Position numbers and translations under genes: made by a program
Assembly (NCBI GenBank): GCA_013824385.1
Contig: PNNU01000268.1
Span: 1-5,301, forward strand
Origin: Anaerolinea sp.
Lineage (GTDB): Bacteria > Chloroflexota > Anaerolineae > Anaerolineales > Anaerolineaceae
DNA length: 5,301 bases
Direction: 5' to 3'
Part shown: in pieces, positions 1-5,301 of the stretch
How the letters are laid out: each line of letters begins with the position of its first letter
Position numbering within the stretch: position 1 is the first letter of the stretch
The notes under the pieces: generated by a model
Seen by the model: only the letters and a program-made list of their open reading frames with translations
Told to the model about the DNA's origin: nothing
Databases searched by the model: none

Positions 1-765
1 AGTTCTTCCAGCATAAAGTTTGGCGATTTGGGTGATGTCTCTGACTGCCAAAACGGATACCAGGGAAGAATCTTTCAACATGGAAATAAAATCATTCCCT
101 AAAGCAGGTAATACATTTCGAATAGCCTGCGGCAAAATAATATAACGCATGGCCTGCCAATAACTCATACCTTGTGAACGCGCAGCTTCCATCTGGCCGC
201 GACCAATGGATTGAATGCCTGCCCGGAAGATTTCTGCCAAAAATGCTCCATAAGTTGTGGATAGAGCGATGACTGCCCTGGTGTTCATGGGCACCTCGTT
301 CTTTACAGCGGCTAACCAGCCGCCGATCCCTGGTGCTCCAATCTGGATTAACCACACTCCCAGAGCTTTTATACCATTCACCACACCTGGAATTCCCACA
401 AACGCGATGAAAAAAATCAATACCAGCATCGGAATGCCTCTGATCAATTCAACATACAGGGTGGATAGATTTTTAAAAAATGTATTATCAGAGATTCTGC
501 CTAATCCGGTCAACAAACCCAGAAGAAGAGCAAAAATGAAAGCAATAAGTGTGGTGGTGATTGTGACACTTAAACCGGCTTTAATAAATAAAAAAGCTTT
601 TTGAAATGGAATGTTTGTAAAAATGGTAATAAAAGTTAATATTGCGATTGCAATTATCGCATACAGCCACCAGGGAGCAGCCCTGAGTTTTATCTTTAAA
701 TACTCTCGATATTCTTCAGAGTTTCGGCTGGGAGGCTTTGCTTTGGCATTCGTTAATTGTGCCAT
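1..765 (-). CDS. Polar amino acid ABC transporter permease (HisM/GlnP family), 3' end cut by window edge
   Basis: This is the membrane subunit of an amino acid importer. It forms the translocation channel and couples to the cytoplasmic ATPase. I translated 255 residues with no stop; roughly 40 C-terminal residues lie beyond position 1. A cytoplasmic N-terminal tail is followed by hydrophobic segments near residues 33-50, 62-88, 101-128 and 162-180. The family hallmark YVELIRGIPML is at 104-114. The EAA loop that docks on the ATPase is at 193-212 (E193, A194, A195, G199, then ILP at 210-212), followed by the conserved GNDFISMLKDSSL. ATG at 765 is preferred over the adjacent in-frame ATG at 768 because the purine-rich site GAAAGAG sits 5 nt upstream of it. 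The gene is co-directional with the binding-protein gene, 61 nt downstream, and most likely in the same operon. About 30 residues between the 104-128 segment and residue 162 look longer than in GlnP-type permeases. Family is secure; the exact substrate is not. Confidence 0.93.
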   Translation of the reverse strand, partial: MAQLTNAKAKPPSRNSEEYREYLKIKLRAAPWWLYAIIAIAILTFITIFTNIPFQKAFLFIKAGLSVTITTTLIAFIFALLLGLLTGLGRISDNTFFKNLSTLYVELIRGIPMLVLIFFIAFVGIPGVVNGIKALGVWLIQIGAPGIGGWLAAVKNEVPMNTRAVIALSTTYGAFLAEIFRAGIQSIGRGQMEAARSQGMSYWQAMRYIILPQAIRNVLPALGNDFISMLKDSSLVSVLAVRDITQIAKLYAGRT

Positions 766-778
766 CATTACTCTTTCT

Positions 779-810
779 ACGGGCTCCCCGAAGTCTTCAA
801 GGGAGCCCGT
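779..810 (-). promoter_or_regulatory. Intercistronic hairpin between binding-protein and permease genes
   Basis: A perfect 10-bp inverted repeat (779-788 with 801-810, ACGGGCTCCC/GGGAGCCCGT) surrounds a 12-nt loop in the 61-nt gap between the two importer genes. Read in the operon direction it has no U-run after it, so it is not an intrinsic terminator there. It ends one or two bases before the ribosome binding site of the permease. Such structures often protect the upstream mRNA 3' end and leave the binding protein more abundant than the permease; that role is inferred. On the plus strand the same repeat is followed by TTTTTATTT and would resemble a terminator for antisense transcripts. Confidence 0.6.
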
Positions 811-826
811 TTTTATTTAAATAAAA

Positions 827-1663
827 TTATTGTATGTCGTCGTAAGTGATGGTGAATTCTGGTCCAAAGTATTTTGTCTGCAATTTGGCTAGGGTGCCGT
901 CATCAATCATAGCCTGCAAGGCAAGGTCAACCGGTTCTTTAAGGTCACTGCCTAATGGATAGATGAAACCTAATTCATCACTGGAAATAGAAGGACCAAC
1001 AAGTTCAAGTTGATCAGCATTGGTTCCTTGATATCCCAACCCTACTACTTCATCAATGATGATGGCATCCAAATCGCCAGCCAGCAAAGCCTGCACAGCA
1101 AATGGGAAGGTTTCAAAAGCCTGGATGCGATCTTCAGGGAGGAATTTTGCAGCAGTCTCGTAATTGGTGGTACTTACCTGGGTGCCTAATTTGAACTCAG
1201 TATTGGCAACAATTTCTTCAATGGATGAAAATCTGGTTTCGCCCAAGCGAACAAGCAAGCGTTGCTGAATTTTTTGATATCCAATAGAGAAATCAACCTG
1301 TTTTGCACGATCTTCAGTATAAGTAACGCCGTCAGCGCCGGCATCATATTGACCATCAGCCACTGCTTGAATCATGCCATCCCAGGCGGATTCAACATAG
1401 ACGGGGGTGCAGTGCAGACGAGTGCAGATATCATTCCAGGCATCATAATCCCAGCCGCCGGCTTCACCGGTGGTGGCTGAAATATAGTTGAAGGGTAGAT
1501 AAGCATTTTCGACGGCGATTTTAATCTCACGGCAATCAAGATCAACGATCGCGCCTTTTGCAGTTCCCAAACAACCAGAGGCAGGTTTGCTGCCCGTGCA
1601 GGCGCTCAAAACAATAATACAAAGCGCCAAAACAATTGCTACTACGATTTTCGTGTTTTTCAT
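827..1663 (-). CDS. Amino acid ABC transporter substrate-binding lipoprotein
   Basis: This 278-residue extracytoplasmic solute-binding protein (SBP_bac_3 / PBP2 fold, the HisJ/GlnH group) captures an amino acid and delivers it to the permease. Residues 1-22 are a lipoprotein signal: positive MKNTK start, hydrophobic core and lipobox LSAC, with Cys22 as the lipidated residue. The mature domain follows after a short linker. Family features are the GWDYD segment (70-74), the TEDR motif (116-119, where Arg119 should hold the ligand carboxylate) and DAIIIDE (199-205, where Asp204 should hold the ligand amino group). Cys80 and Cys85 are close enough to form a disulfide. The start is firm: GAGGAG at 1670-1675 lies 6 nt upstream of the ATG. 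The gene is first in an operon with the permease and sits behind the structured leader RNA described separately. An alpha-amino acid ligand is well supported. I cannot say which one; glutamine, basic amino acids and others remain possible. Confidence 0.95.
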   Translation of the reverse strand: MKNTKIVVAIVLALCIIVLSACTGSKPASGCLGTAKGAIVDLDCREIKIAVENAYLPFNYISATTGEAGGWDYDAWNDICTRLHCTPVYVESAWDGMIQAVADGQYDAGADGVTYTEDRAKQVDFSIGYQKIQQRLLVRLGETRFSSIEEIVANTEFKLGTQVSTTNYETAAKFLPEDRIQAFETFPFAVQALLAGDLDAIIIDEVVGLGYQGTNADQLELVGPSISSDELGFIYPLGSDLKEPVDLALQAMIDDGTLAKLQTKYFGPEFTITYDDIQ

Positions 1664-1755
1664 TTTCTTCTCCTCAAAATAATTTTTTTAGATCATCTTC
1701 AACCTGCAAGAGAAGTACAATTGCAGATTGCGGTTACCAGATTAGGCGGGTAAAT

Positions 1756-1784
1756 AAAAAAAAACCTCCCCTATGAAGGGAAGG
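1756..1784 (-). terminator. Intrinsic terminator inside the 5' leader of the ABC operon
   Basis: On the minus strand CCUUCCC (1784-1778) pairs with GGGGAGG (1771-1765) over 7 bp with one G-U pair, around the 6-nt loop UUCAUA. Nine consecutive U follow (1764-1756). This is a classical Rho-independent terminator. It sits between the leader promoter and the binding-protein start about 90 nt downstream. It therefore either gates expression of the operon or ends a free-standing small RNA. Confidence 0.85.
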
Positions 1785-1832
1785 CGGGGAATCTTGAAAA
1801 AATTAGCTGCTTCTTAGTCTACCTAAATCGAA

Positions 1833-1904
1833 TCAGCGCCCGTTACCCTTCGTGAGAGTGGCGTTATGCTTTCGATGCTGCTTAGGAGTATAGACCAATA
1901 TCAT
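1833..1904 (-). CDS. Possible 23-residue leader peptide in the ABC operon leader
   Basis: An ATG at 1904-1902 opens a 23-codon frame ending in TGA at 1835-1833. The ATG lies 8 nt after the -10 hexamer, so it could be the very first codon of the transcript (leaderless); no ribosome binding site can precede it. The product begins MILVYTP and continues KQHRKHN (residues 8-14), with the arginine, lysine and histidine codons grouped before the region that can form an antiterminator. This arrangement would suit ribosome-stalling attenuation of a basic amino acid transporter. A 23-codon frame can easily arise by chance in this length, so translation is uncertain. Confidence 0.3.
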   Translation of the reverse strand: MILVYTPKQHRKHNATLTKGNGR

Positions 1905-1911
1905 AGGTTTG

Positions 1912-1940
1912 TTTATAGCAAACTCGAAAACAAAAGTCAA
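1912..1940 (-). promoter_or_regulatory. Sigma70-type promoter for leader RNA and ABC operon
   Basis: The -35 TTGACT (1940-1935) and -10 TATAAA (1917-1912) are separated by exactly 17 nt, each hexamer one base from consensus. Initiation is expected near 1906-1903. The DNA just upstream (1941-1975) is almost pure A/T, which could act as an UP element. The rest of the gap up to the diguanylate cyclase stop (about 1976-2039) is AT-rich, with no convincing terminator for that gene; only a 5-bp ATATA/TATAT hairpin is seen. Confidence 0.75.
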
Positions 1941-2039
1941 TGGGTTTTAATTATTTCTTAATTAATTAGTATGAGGTTTTAATTCATATTATATTAATAA
2001 TGGGAAAATATAGCCTATATCAACTTATATTACGTGTAA

Positions 2040-3572
2040 TCATGCTCCTTTTTTCGATTGTTTTTCTGCATACATTGCCTGGTCTGAATCCTTTAGAAGT
2101 TTTTCCATAGGTAAAGGTTTTTTCCATTCGTAGATAGAAGTCCCTGTACTAAACGAAAGCATATGTTTTTGATTCTTTTCAGAGACGATAATTTTATGTT
2201 GTTCCGTTAATCTCACCAGCATGCTGCTTTTTGAATTTTCTGCAGTTTCAATCGCCAGAACAACAAATTCATCTCCTCCAAAACGAGCAATTACATCAGA
2301 GGATCGAAACGATTTTTTCAAAATACTACTCATTTCAATTATGGTCTGATCTCCGGCTGCATGCCCATATTGATCATTGATCTGTTTCAAGTTGTCCATA
2401 TCAAAGAAAAATAAAATCGCATTCATTTTCATACGCAAACAAAAACTGAATAATTGTTCAGATAGTACGATGAACCCCCTTCGATTTACAAGTTCGGTCA
2501 GATCATCTACCAGGCTGAGTTCATGCAGCTCTTGTTCAACTTTTTTTCGATTAGTAATGTCGTGCATTACCAACAAATAGCCCACAAGCAGCTGCTTGTT
2601 GTGCAATAAAGATACAGTTATCTCAAAATCTGAACTATGATCATTTTGGATTATCTGTTTTTCAAAACAATAATCCTCCTTTAAGGTTTGAAAAAAATGT
2701 TTATCAATCAGATTGTTTTCCATCTGATCAACTTGAATACCAACAGGCGATTTATTCCAATTAAAAATTGCTTGTGCTTTAGGATTCGAATCAACTAACC
2801 TGAATTGTTCATCCAAAACCAGCACTGCATCACCCAAAATTTCGATGAGCGTTTCTCTCGCAACAGGTACCAAATCAAACAATCGGTATCGGAGAATAGC
2901 ATAACTGATTGCAAATCCCCACAATGTATAAAAGAAAGGATTGAGGTCGAGATATTTAAGATTTGGAAAAAGAGTGTAACCGCTTAAATAGAACAAAAAT
3001 GATGCATATAAAACTGCAGAAACTGCCAGAATTATGTTCGTTTGCCTTAGAAATAACTCTGAAGCGTGCTGCCGTTTACCTATAATCAAAAATGTCCCGA
3101 CCGTTACCATCACCAGATTATAAGCAACGGTTATGTAGTAAATTGGTCCTTTCTGAAACGATAGCAAAGGGATGGTGCCGCTGTAATCAACCACTGAAGA
3201 TTGATAGATTAAATGCAAAGAATCATCAAAGAATTTAATAATCAGACAAATGAATGGAATAATAAATAATAACAAAATGGTTTTTTTTGAAATCCATTTA
3301 TTGTTACCAGTAAATTGTCCGGCAAATATTAAATATATTGTAGGAAAAGACAATATCCCTATGTATTGAACTTTATTCCAAAAAAGCATCATCGAATAAT
3401 CTAAACTTGCCAATTCAAAGCTATAACCCAAAATATAAATTGCCATGCTGATCATTACAAAGCCAAAGATTTTTGCCCCTTCGGCTTTGCCCTGCCTCCA
3501 CGCATAAAAAGCAATCACAATAATCAAGGTGGCGCAAATAAATAGAACCAGTGCGATGGAATTCATTACCAT
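2040..3572 (-). CDS. Membrane diguanylate cyclase: 7TM sensor, PAS, GGDEF
   Basis: This enzyme should join two GTP into the second messenger c-di-GMP at the membrane. Residues here are counted from a TTG at 3584. About seven hydrophobic segments span residues 9-232, resembling the N-terminal 7TM sensor domain of some histidine kinases. A PAS-like domain follows at about 240-345 and the GGDEF domain fills about 355-512. Catalytic features are complete: DDLTELVNRRGF (360-371), metal-binding Asp395, IND (402-404), YGH and GD (406-412), and GGDEF at 436-440. RSSD at 427-430 lies exactly five residues before GGDEF and is an intact inhibitory I-site. There is no EAL domain, so it is predicted to make and not degrade c-di-GMP. 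I chose ATG at 3572 because GGA lies about 8 nt upstream; TTG at 3584 has no ribosome binding site and ATG at 3566 is also possible. A weak -10 (TATAAA, 3655-3650) may serve it. The signal sensed is unknown. Confidence 0.93.
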   Translation of the reverse strand: MVMNSIALVLFICATLIIVIAFYAWRQGKAEGAKIFGFVMISMAIYILGYSFELASLDYSMMLFWNKVQYIGILSFPTIYLIFAGQFTGNNKWISKKTILLLFIIPFICLIIKFFDDSLHLIYQSSVVDYSGTIPLLSFQKGPIYYITVAYNLVMVTVGTFLIIGKRQHASELFLRQTNIILAVSAVLYASFLFYLSGYTLFPNLKYLDLNPFFYTLWGFAISYAILRYRLFDLVPVARETLIEILGDAVLVLDEQFRLVDSNPKAQAIFNWNKSPVGIQVDQMENNLIDKHFFQTLKEDYCFEKQIIQNDHSSDFEITVSLLHNKQLLVGYLLVMHDITNRKKVEQELHELSLVDDLTELVNRRGFIVLSEQLFSFCLRMKMNAILFFFDMDNLKQINDQYGHAAGDQTIIEMSSILKKSFRSSDVIARFGGDEFVVLAIETAENSKSSMLVRLTEQHKIIVSEKNQKHMLSFSTGTSIYEWKKPLPMEKLLKDSDQAMYAEKQSKKGA

Positions 3573-3710
3573 ATTTTTTTCCAATTGATAATTAGTTATT
3601 TACAGATTCAAAATCTTTATTATTACCCATAATGTTTTGATACTTTACCTTTATACAAAGCAAAAATTAATAAAACCATAAGAATATCATTAATAAATAT
3701 CTCCGAGTTA

Positions 3711-3716
3711 TATAAT
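3711..3716 (+). promoter_or_regulatory. Candidate -10 box for the toroid-protein gene
   Basis: A consensus TATAAT ends 7 nt before the TTG start at 3723, so transcription would begin on or next to the start codon. No recognisable -35 is found 16-18 nt upstream (3687-3694). The 138-nt gap between the two divergent genes is very AT-rich, so a chance match is quite possible. No operator-like inverted repeat stands out in the gap. Confidence 0.35.
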
Positions 3717-3722
3717 TACTTA

Positions 3723-4727
3723 TTGTCTGATTTTGAATATGATTTTTCATGGACTCAGGAGGATATTTTGGAACAACCGATAGAATGGTTATTATCAACA
3801 TCACCGGTAGTTGAATATCAAACACGTAAGCAGATTATTAAACAGACTGAAAATGAACCATCGGTCATTTCTGCAAGAAGAGCGATGCTTGAACATCCGA
3901 TGGTAATAAATCTAGTCAAAGAAGTAAACAACTGGCCCGGAAGCCTTCTTGCTAGTCATAAAAGCGCAGGCCACTCCCTGCATAAACTGGTTTTTCTGGC
4001 AGAAATTGGCTTAAAGAAGAATGACCCGGGCATGCAAGAATTAATCTCACGAGTTATGGATCACCAAGATCCTATTGGTCCGTTTGAAATATTAACAAAT
4101 ATACCAACCCATTTTGGCGGCTCCGGTGAAGACGCCTGGGCATGGTCATTATGTGATGCCCCTTCTGTTCTCTATGCGTTGGTGAAATTTGGATTGGAAG
4201 ATAATCCACGTGTAAAGCAAGGAATTAAATACCTAACTGACTTGGTCAGAGATAATGGCTGGCCGTGTGCCTGTTCTCCACAGCTTGGTACTTTCAGAGG
4301 ACCTGGGCGAAAAAGTGACCCCTGCCCATATGCCAACTTGATTATGGTCAAACTTATGGCTGCGATACCTGAGTTACTCAATAGTGAAGCCTGCCATCAA
4401 GGAGCAGAATCACTTCTGCATTGTTGGGCTGAGCGACAAACGTATCACCCTTATATCTTTTACATGGGAAATGATTTTTGCAAACTCAAAGCCCCTCTGG
4501 TTTGGTTTGATATCATCCATGTTGCTTATGTTTTATCCCAATTGCCATGGATGAAGGATGATCCCCGGTTGGTTGAGATGAAAACGATCATTGCCAGTAA
4601 AGCCGATGCTGAAGGACGCTACACGCCAGAATCGATCTGGACGGCCTGGAAGGAATGGGATTTTGGCCAGAAAAAAGCGCCCTCACCTTACCTCACCTAC
4701 CTGGCAACAAAAATACTCGCAAATTAA
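3723..4727 (+). CDS. Terpenoid-cyclase / prenyltransferase-like alpha/alpha-toroid protein of unknown function
   Basis: This 334-residue protein has no signal peptide or membrane segment and is probably cytoplasmic. It is mostly helical. It resembles proteins, common in Anaerolineae and sometimes mislabelled as nitrogen fixation protein NifH, that have the squalene-cyclase/prenyltransferase toroid fold; I make this match from memory. Notable stretches are EWLLSTSPVVEYQTR (21-35), GWPCACSPQLG (179-189), FRGPGRKSDPCPYANL (191-206), WFDIIHV (261-267) and ESIWTAWKEWDFGQKKAPS (303-321). Asp199, Cys201 and His266 have the order and spacing of the zinc ligands in protein farnesyltransferase beta subunits. 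No DxDD motif of squalene-hopene cyclases is seen. The frame is open back to 3633 without ATG or GTG, so TTG at 3723 is the only usual start upstream of the conserved N-terminus. There is no Shine-Dalgarno sequence. The next Met codons (residues 55 and 60) would remove conserved sequence. It has no operon partner. Substrate and reaction are unknown. Confidence 0.85.
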   Translation: MSDFEYDFSWTQEDILEQPIEWLLSTSPVVEYQTRKQIIKQTENEPSVISARRAMLEHPMVINLVKEVNNWPGSLLASHKSAGHSLHKLVFLAEIGLKKNDPGMQELISRVMDHQDPIGPFEILTNIPTHFGGSGEDAWAWSLCDAPSVLYALVKFGLEDNPRVKQGIKYLTDLVRDNGWPCACSPQLGTFRGPGRKSDPCPYANLIMVKLMAAIPELLNSEACHQGAESLLHCWAERQTYHPYIFYMGNDFCKLKAPLVWFDIIHVAYVLSQLPWMKDDPRLVEMKTIIASKADAEGRYTPESIWTAWKEWDFGQKKAPSPYLTYLATKILAN

Positions 4728-4731
4728 TACC

Positions 4732-4763
4732 TTTCCCGATTTCTAGAAACAGAAATCGGGAAA
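4732..4763 (+). other. Perfect 13-bp hairpin just after the toroid-protein stop
   Basis: TTTCCCGATTTCT (4732-4744) and AGAAATCGGGAAA (4751-4763) form a perfect stem around the 6-nt loop AGAAAC. It starts 5 nt after the stop codon. No T-run follows on either strand, so it is not a canonical intrinsic terminator. It may stabilise the 3' end of the mRNA or act together with the next hairpin. Confidence 0.6.
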
Positions 4764-4797
4764 ATGCAATTAACACAAAACCACATTGAACAAACAA

Positions 4798-4830
4798 AAA
4801 ACCGACCTGAAATACTTTCAGATCGGTTTT
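4798..4830 (-). terminator. Terminator for RNase Y gene, probably bidirectional
   Basis: A 15-bp inverted repeat (4798-4812 with 4816-4830) surrounds a 3-nt loop. On the minus strand every position pairs (one G-U) and the stem runs into UUUUUU (4801-4796), 18 nt after the RNase Y stop. On the plus strand there is one C-A mismatch and only four terminal U, so it should stop toroid-gene transcripts less efficiently. Its place between convergent genes fits a shared terminator. Confidence 0.8.
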
Positions 4831-4848
4831 CAATATGAATCTAAAAAT

Positions 4849-5301
4849 CTACTTGGCGAATTCGATCGCCCTGGTCTCTCGGATTACAGTTACCTTAATC
4901 TGACCGGGATACTGCATGGATTCTTCAACCTTCTTGGCCACATCTCTGGCCAACCGGGTGGAAGCCAGGTCGTCGATCTCTTCAGGACGCACGATGATAC
5001 GAATTTCACGTCCAGCCTGGATGGCGTAACTTTGCTGAACACCCTTGAAGGAATTGGCGATTTCTTCGAGTGCGCGCAGACGTTTGATGTATTGTTCAAG
5101 ATCTTCACGACGAGCGCCTGGACGGGCTCCTGAGATGGCATCAGCGGCTTCAACAATAACTGCTTCCAGCGATTCCTGGTCGACTTCATGGTGATGCGAA
5201 GCCATCGCATTGACTACCTTGGGATGTACGCCATAACGTTTGGCATATTCAGCGCCCAATTGAGCGTGAGTACCTTCGGTGTTGTGGTCAAGTGCTTTTC
5301 C
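4849..5301 (-). CDS. rny: Ribonuclease Y, C-terminal part (5' end beyond window)
   Basis: The frame runs in from the right edge and gives the last 150 residues of RNase Y, a membrane-anchored endoribonuclease that starts mRNA turnover in many Gram-positive and related bacteria; the full protein is normally about 520 residues. It begins GKALDH, the sequence that directly follows the catalytic HD motif in this family, so the HD pair lies just outside. Visible here are the remaining HD-domain helices with SHHHEVD, the [15 protein letters not shown] segment, [25 protein letters not shown], and the C-terminus [20 protein letters not shown], all typical of the family. The KH domain and transmembrane anchor would lie further upstream, outside the window. 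The frame has no internal stop and ends in TAG or TAA at 4849-4851. It is convergent with the toroid-protein gene, with the terminator in between. This stretch is clearly richer in G+C than the diguanylate cyclase gene, as expected of a conserved housekeeping gene. Confidence 0.96.
   Translation of the reverse strand, partial: GKALDHNTEGTHAQLGAEYAKRYGVHPKVVNAMASHHHEVDQESLEAVIVEAADAISGARPGARREDLEQYIKRLRALEEIANSFKGVQQSYAIQAGREIRIIVRPEEIDDLASTRLARDVAKKVEESMQYPGQIKVTVIRETRAIEFAK

Larger units (their letters stand above)
1756..1905 (-). ncRNA. Structured leader RNA, candidate riboswitch or attenuator (class not recognised)
   Basis: Predicted transcript of about 150 nt, from the promoter at 1912-1940 to the U-run at 1756. 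Its core is a long helix with a continuous 17-nt 3' strand. GGUCUA (1896-1891) pairs with 1821-1816. CCUAA (1886-1882) pairs with 1826-1822. AUCGAA (1876-1871) pairs with 1832-1827. The 5' strand alone carries a 4-nt bulge (UACU) and a 5-nt bulge (GCAGC). Inside the helix, CGCC (1863-1860) can pair with GGCG (1840-1837). An alternative fold is possible: GAAGGG (1851-1846) and GGCG (1840-1837) are complementary to CCCUUC (1780-1775) and CGCC (1786-1783), which overlap the left arm and loop of the terminator. That gives a mutually exclusive antiterminator. I compared it by memory with the common riboswitch classes and found no signature. It could instead be a peptide-dependent attenuator or a stand-alone sRNA. 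The promoter, helix and terminator are visible; the function is inferred. Confidence 0.6.

Noticed and set aside
92..355. Minus-strand ORF of 87 codons
   Set aside because: It lies in another frame of the permease gene, whose own frame carries all family motifs across the same stretch.
779..818. Intrinsic terminator ending the binding-protein transcript
   Set aside because: In the operon direction the stem is followed by AGAAAGAG and the permease start, with no U-run.
257..820. Plus-strand ORFs at 257-604 and 611-820
   Set aside because: Antisense shadows of the permease gene with no recognisable protein features or ribosome binding sites.
1756..1905. Leader RNA as a c-di-GMP riboswitch, suggested by the diguanylate cyclase next door
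   Set aside because: I find neither the GEMM-I nor the GEMM-II conserved core; nearness to the cyclase gene is not evidence.
1756..1905. Leader RNA as T-box, glutamine or glycine RNA, common for amino acid transporters
   Set aside because: No T-box UGGNACCGCG-like sequence, no glnA/downstream-peptide core and no glycine aptamer core is present. GAAGGGUAACG only loosely resembles part of the glutamine motif.
4679..4706. Short direct repeat CCTCACCT
   Set aside because: Only two copies, inside the coding sequence of the toroid protein and in a conserved C-terminal stretch; most likely a codon coincidence.
3723..4727. Nitrogenase iron protein NifH
   Set aside because: Relatives may carry this label, but there is no P-loop or NifH cysteine pattern; the helical, cyclase-like character contradicts it.
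4786..5210. ORFs at 4786-5133 (plus) and 4890-5210 (minus)
   Set aside because: Both overlap the RNase Y frame, which matches its family over the whole length; they encode nothing recognisable.
5257..5259. TTG at 5259 as the start of a short HD protein
   Set aside because: The frame stays open to the window edge with RNase Y family sequence (GKALDH onward), so this is an internal codon.

Overview
The window fits a moderately AT-rich, probably anaerobic bacterium. Chloroflexota (Anaerolineae-like) is my best guess. It rests on the style of the RNase Y C-terminus, the lipoprotein ABC transporter, the 7TM-PAS-GGDEF protein and an alpha/alpha-toroid cyclase-like protein of a type I associate with that group. 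This is inference; there is no rRNA or marker gene here. Five protein-coding genes are supported, two of them cut by the window edges. I see no mobile element, CRISPR array, tRNA or rRNA.

Layout from left to right. Positions 1-765 (minus) hold a polar-amino-acid ABC permease whose C-terminus runs off the left edge. A 10-bp hairpin (779-810) separates it from its co-transcribed substrate-binding lipoprotein (827-1663, minus). Upstream of that gene, 1664-2039 is not empty. On the minus strand it holds a strong sigma70-type promoter (1912-1940), a structured RNA of about 150 nt (about 1905-1756) and a textbook intrinsic terminator (1756-1784), all before the ribosome binding site of the binding protein. 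This looks like a conditional-termination leader, and I match it to no riboswitch class I know. It also contains a 23-codon ORF starting at the predicted transcription start and rich in basic residues (KQHRKHN), so leader-peptide attenuation is a serious alternative. Next comes a membrane diguanylate cyclase (2040-3572, minus) with a 7TM sensor, a PAS domain and an intact GGDEF with I-site. It is divergent from a 334-residue alpha/alpha-toroid protein (3723-4727, plus) that appears to start with TTG and may be leaderless. Two hairpins (4732-4763 and 4798-4830) lie between that gene and the convergent RNase Y gene, whose last 150 codons occupy 4849-5301 (minus).

How the genes work together: the binding protein and permease form one amino acid importer, with the ATPase gene expected just left of the window, and transcription probably gated by the leader RNA. 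The diguanylate cyclase could make c-di-GMP in response to a membrane or cytoplasmic signal; nothing shows that it acts on the importer. The toroid protein and RNase Y look independent. The most interesting parts are the unassigned leader RNA with its possible leader peptide, and a D-x-C...H residue pattern in the toroid protein that recalls the zinc site of protein prenyltransferases.
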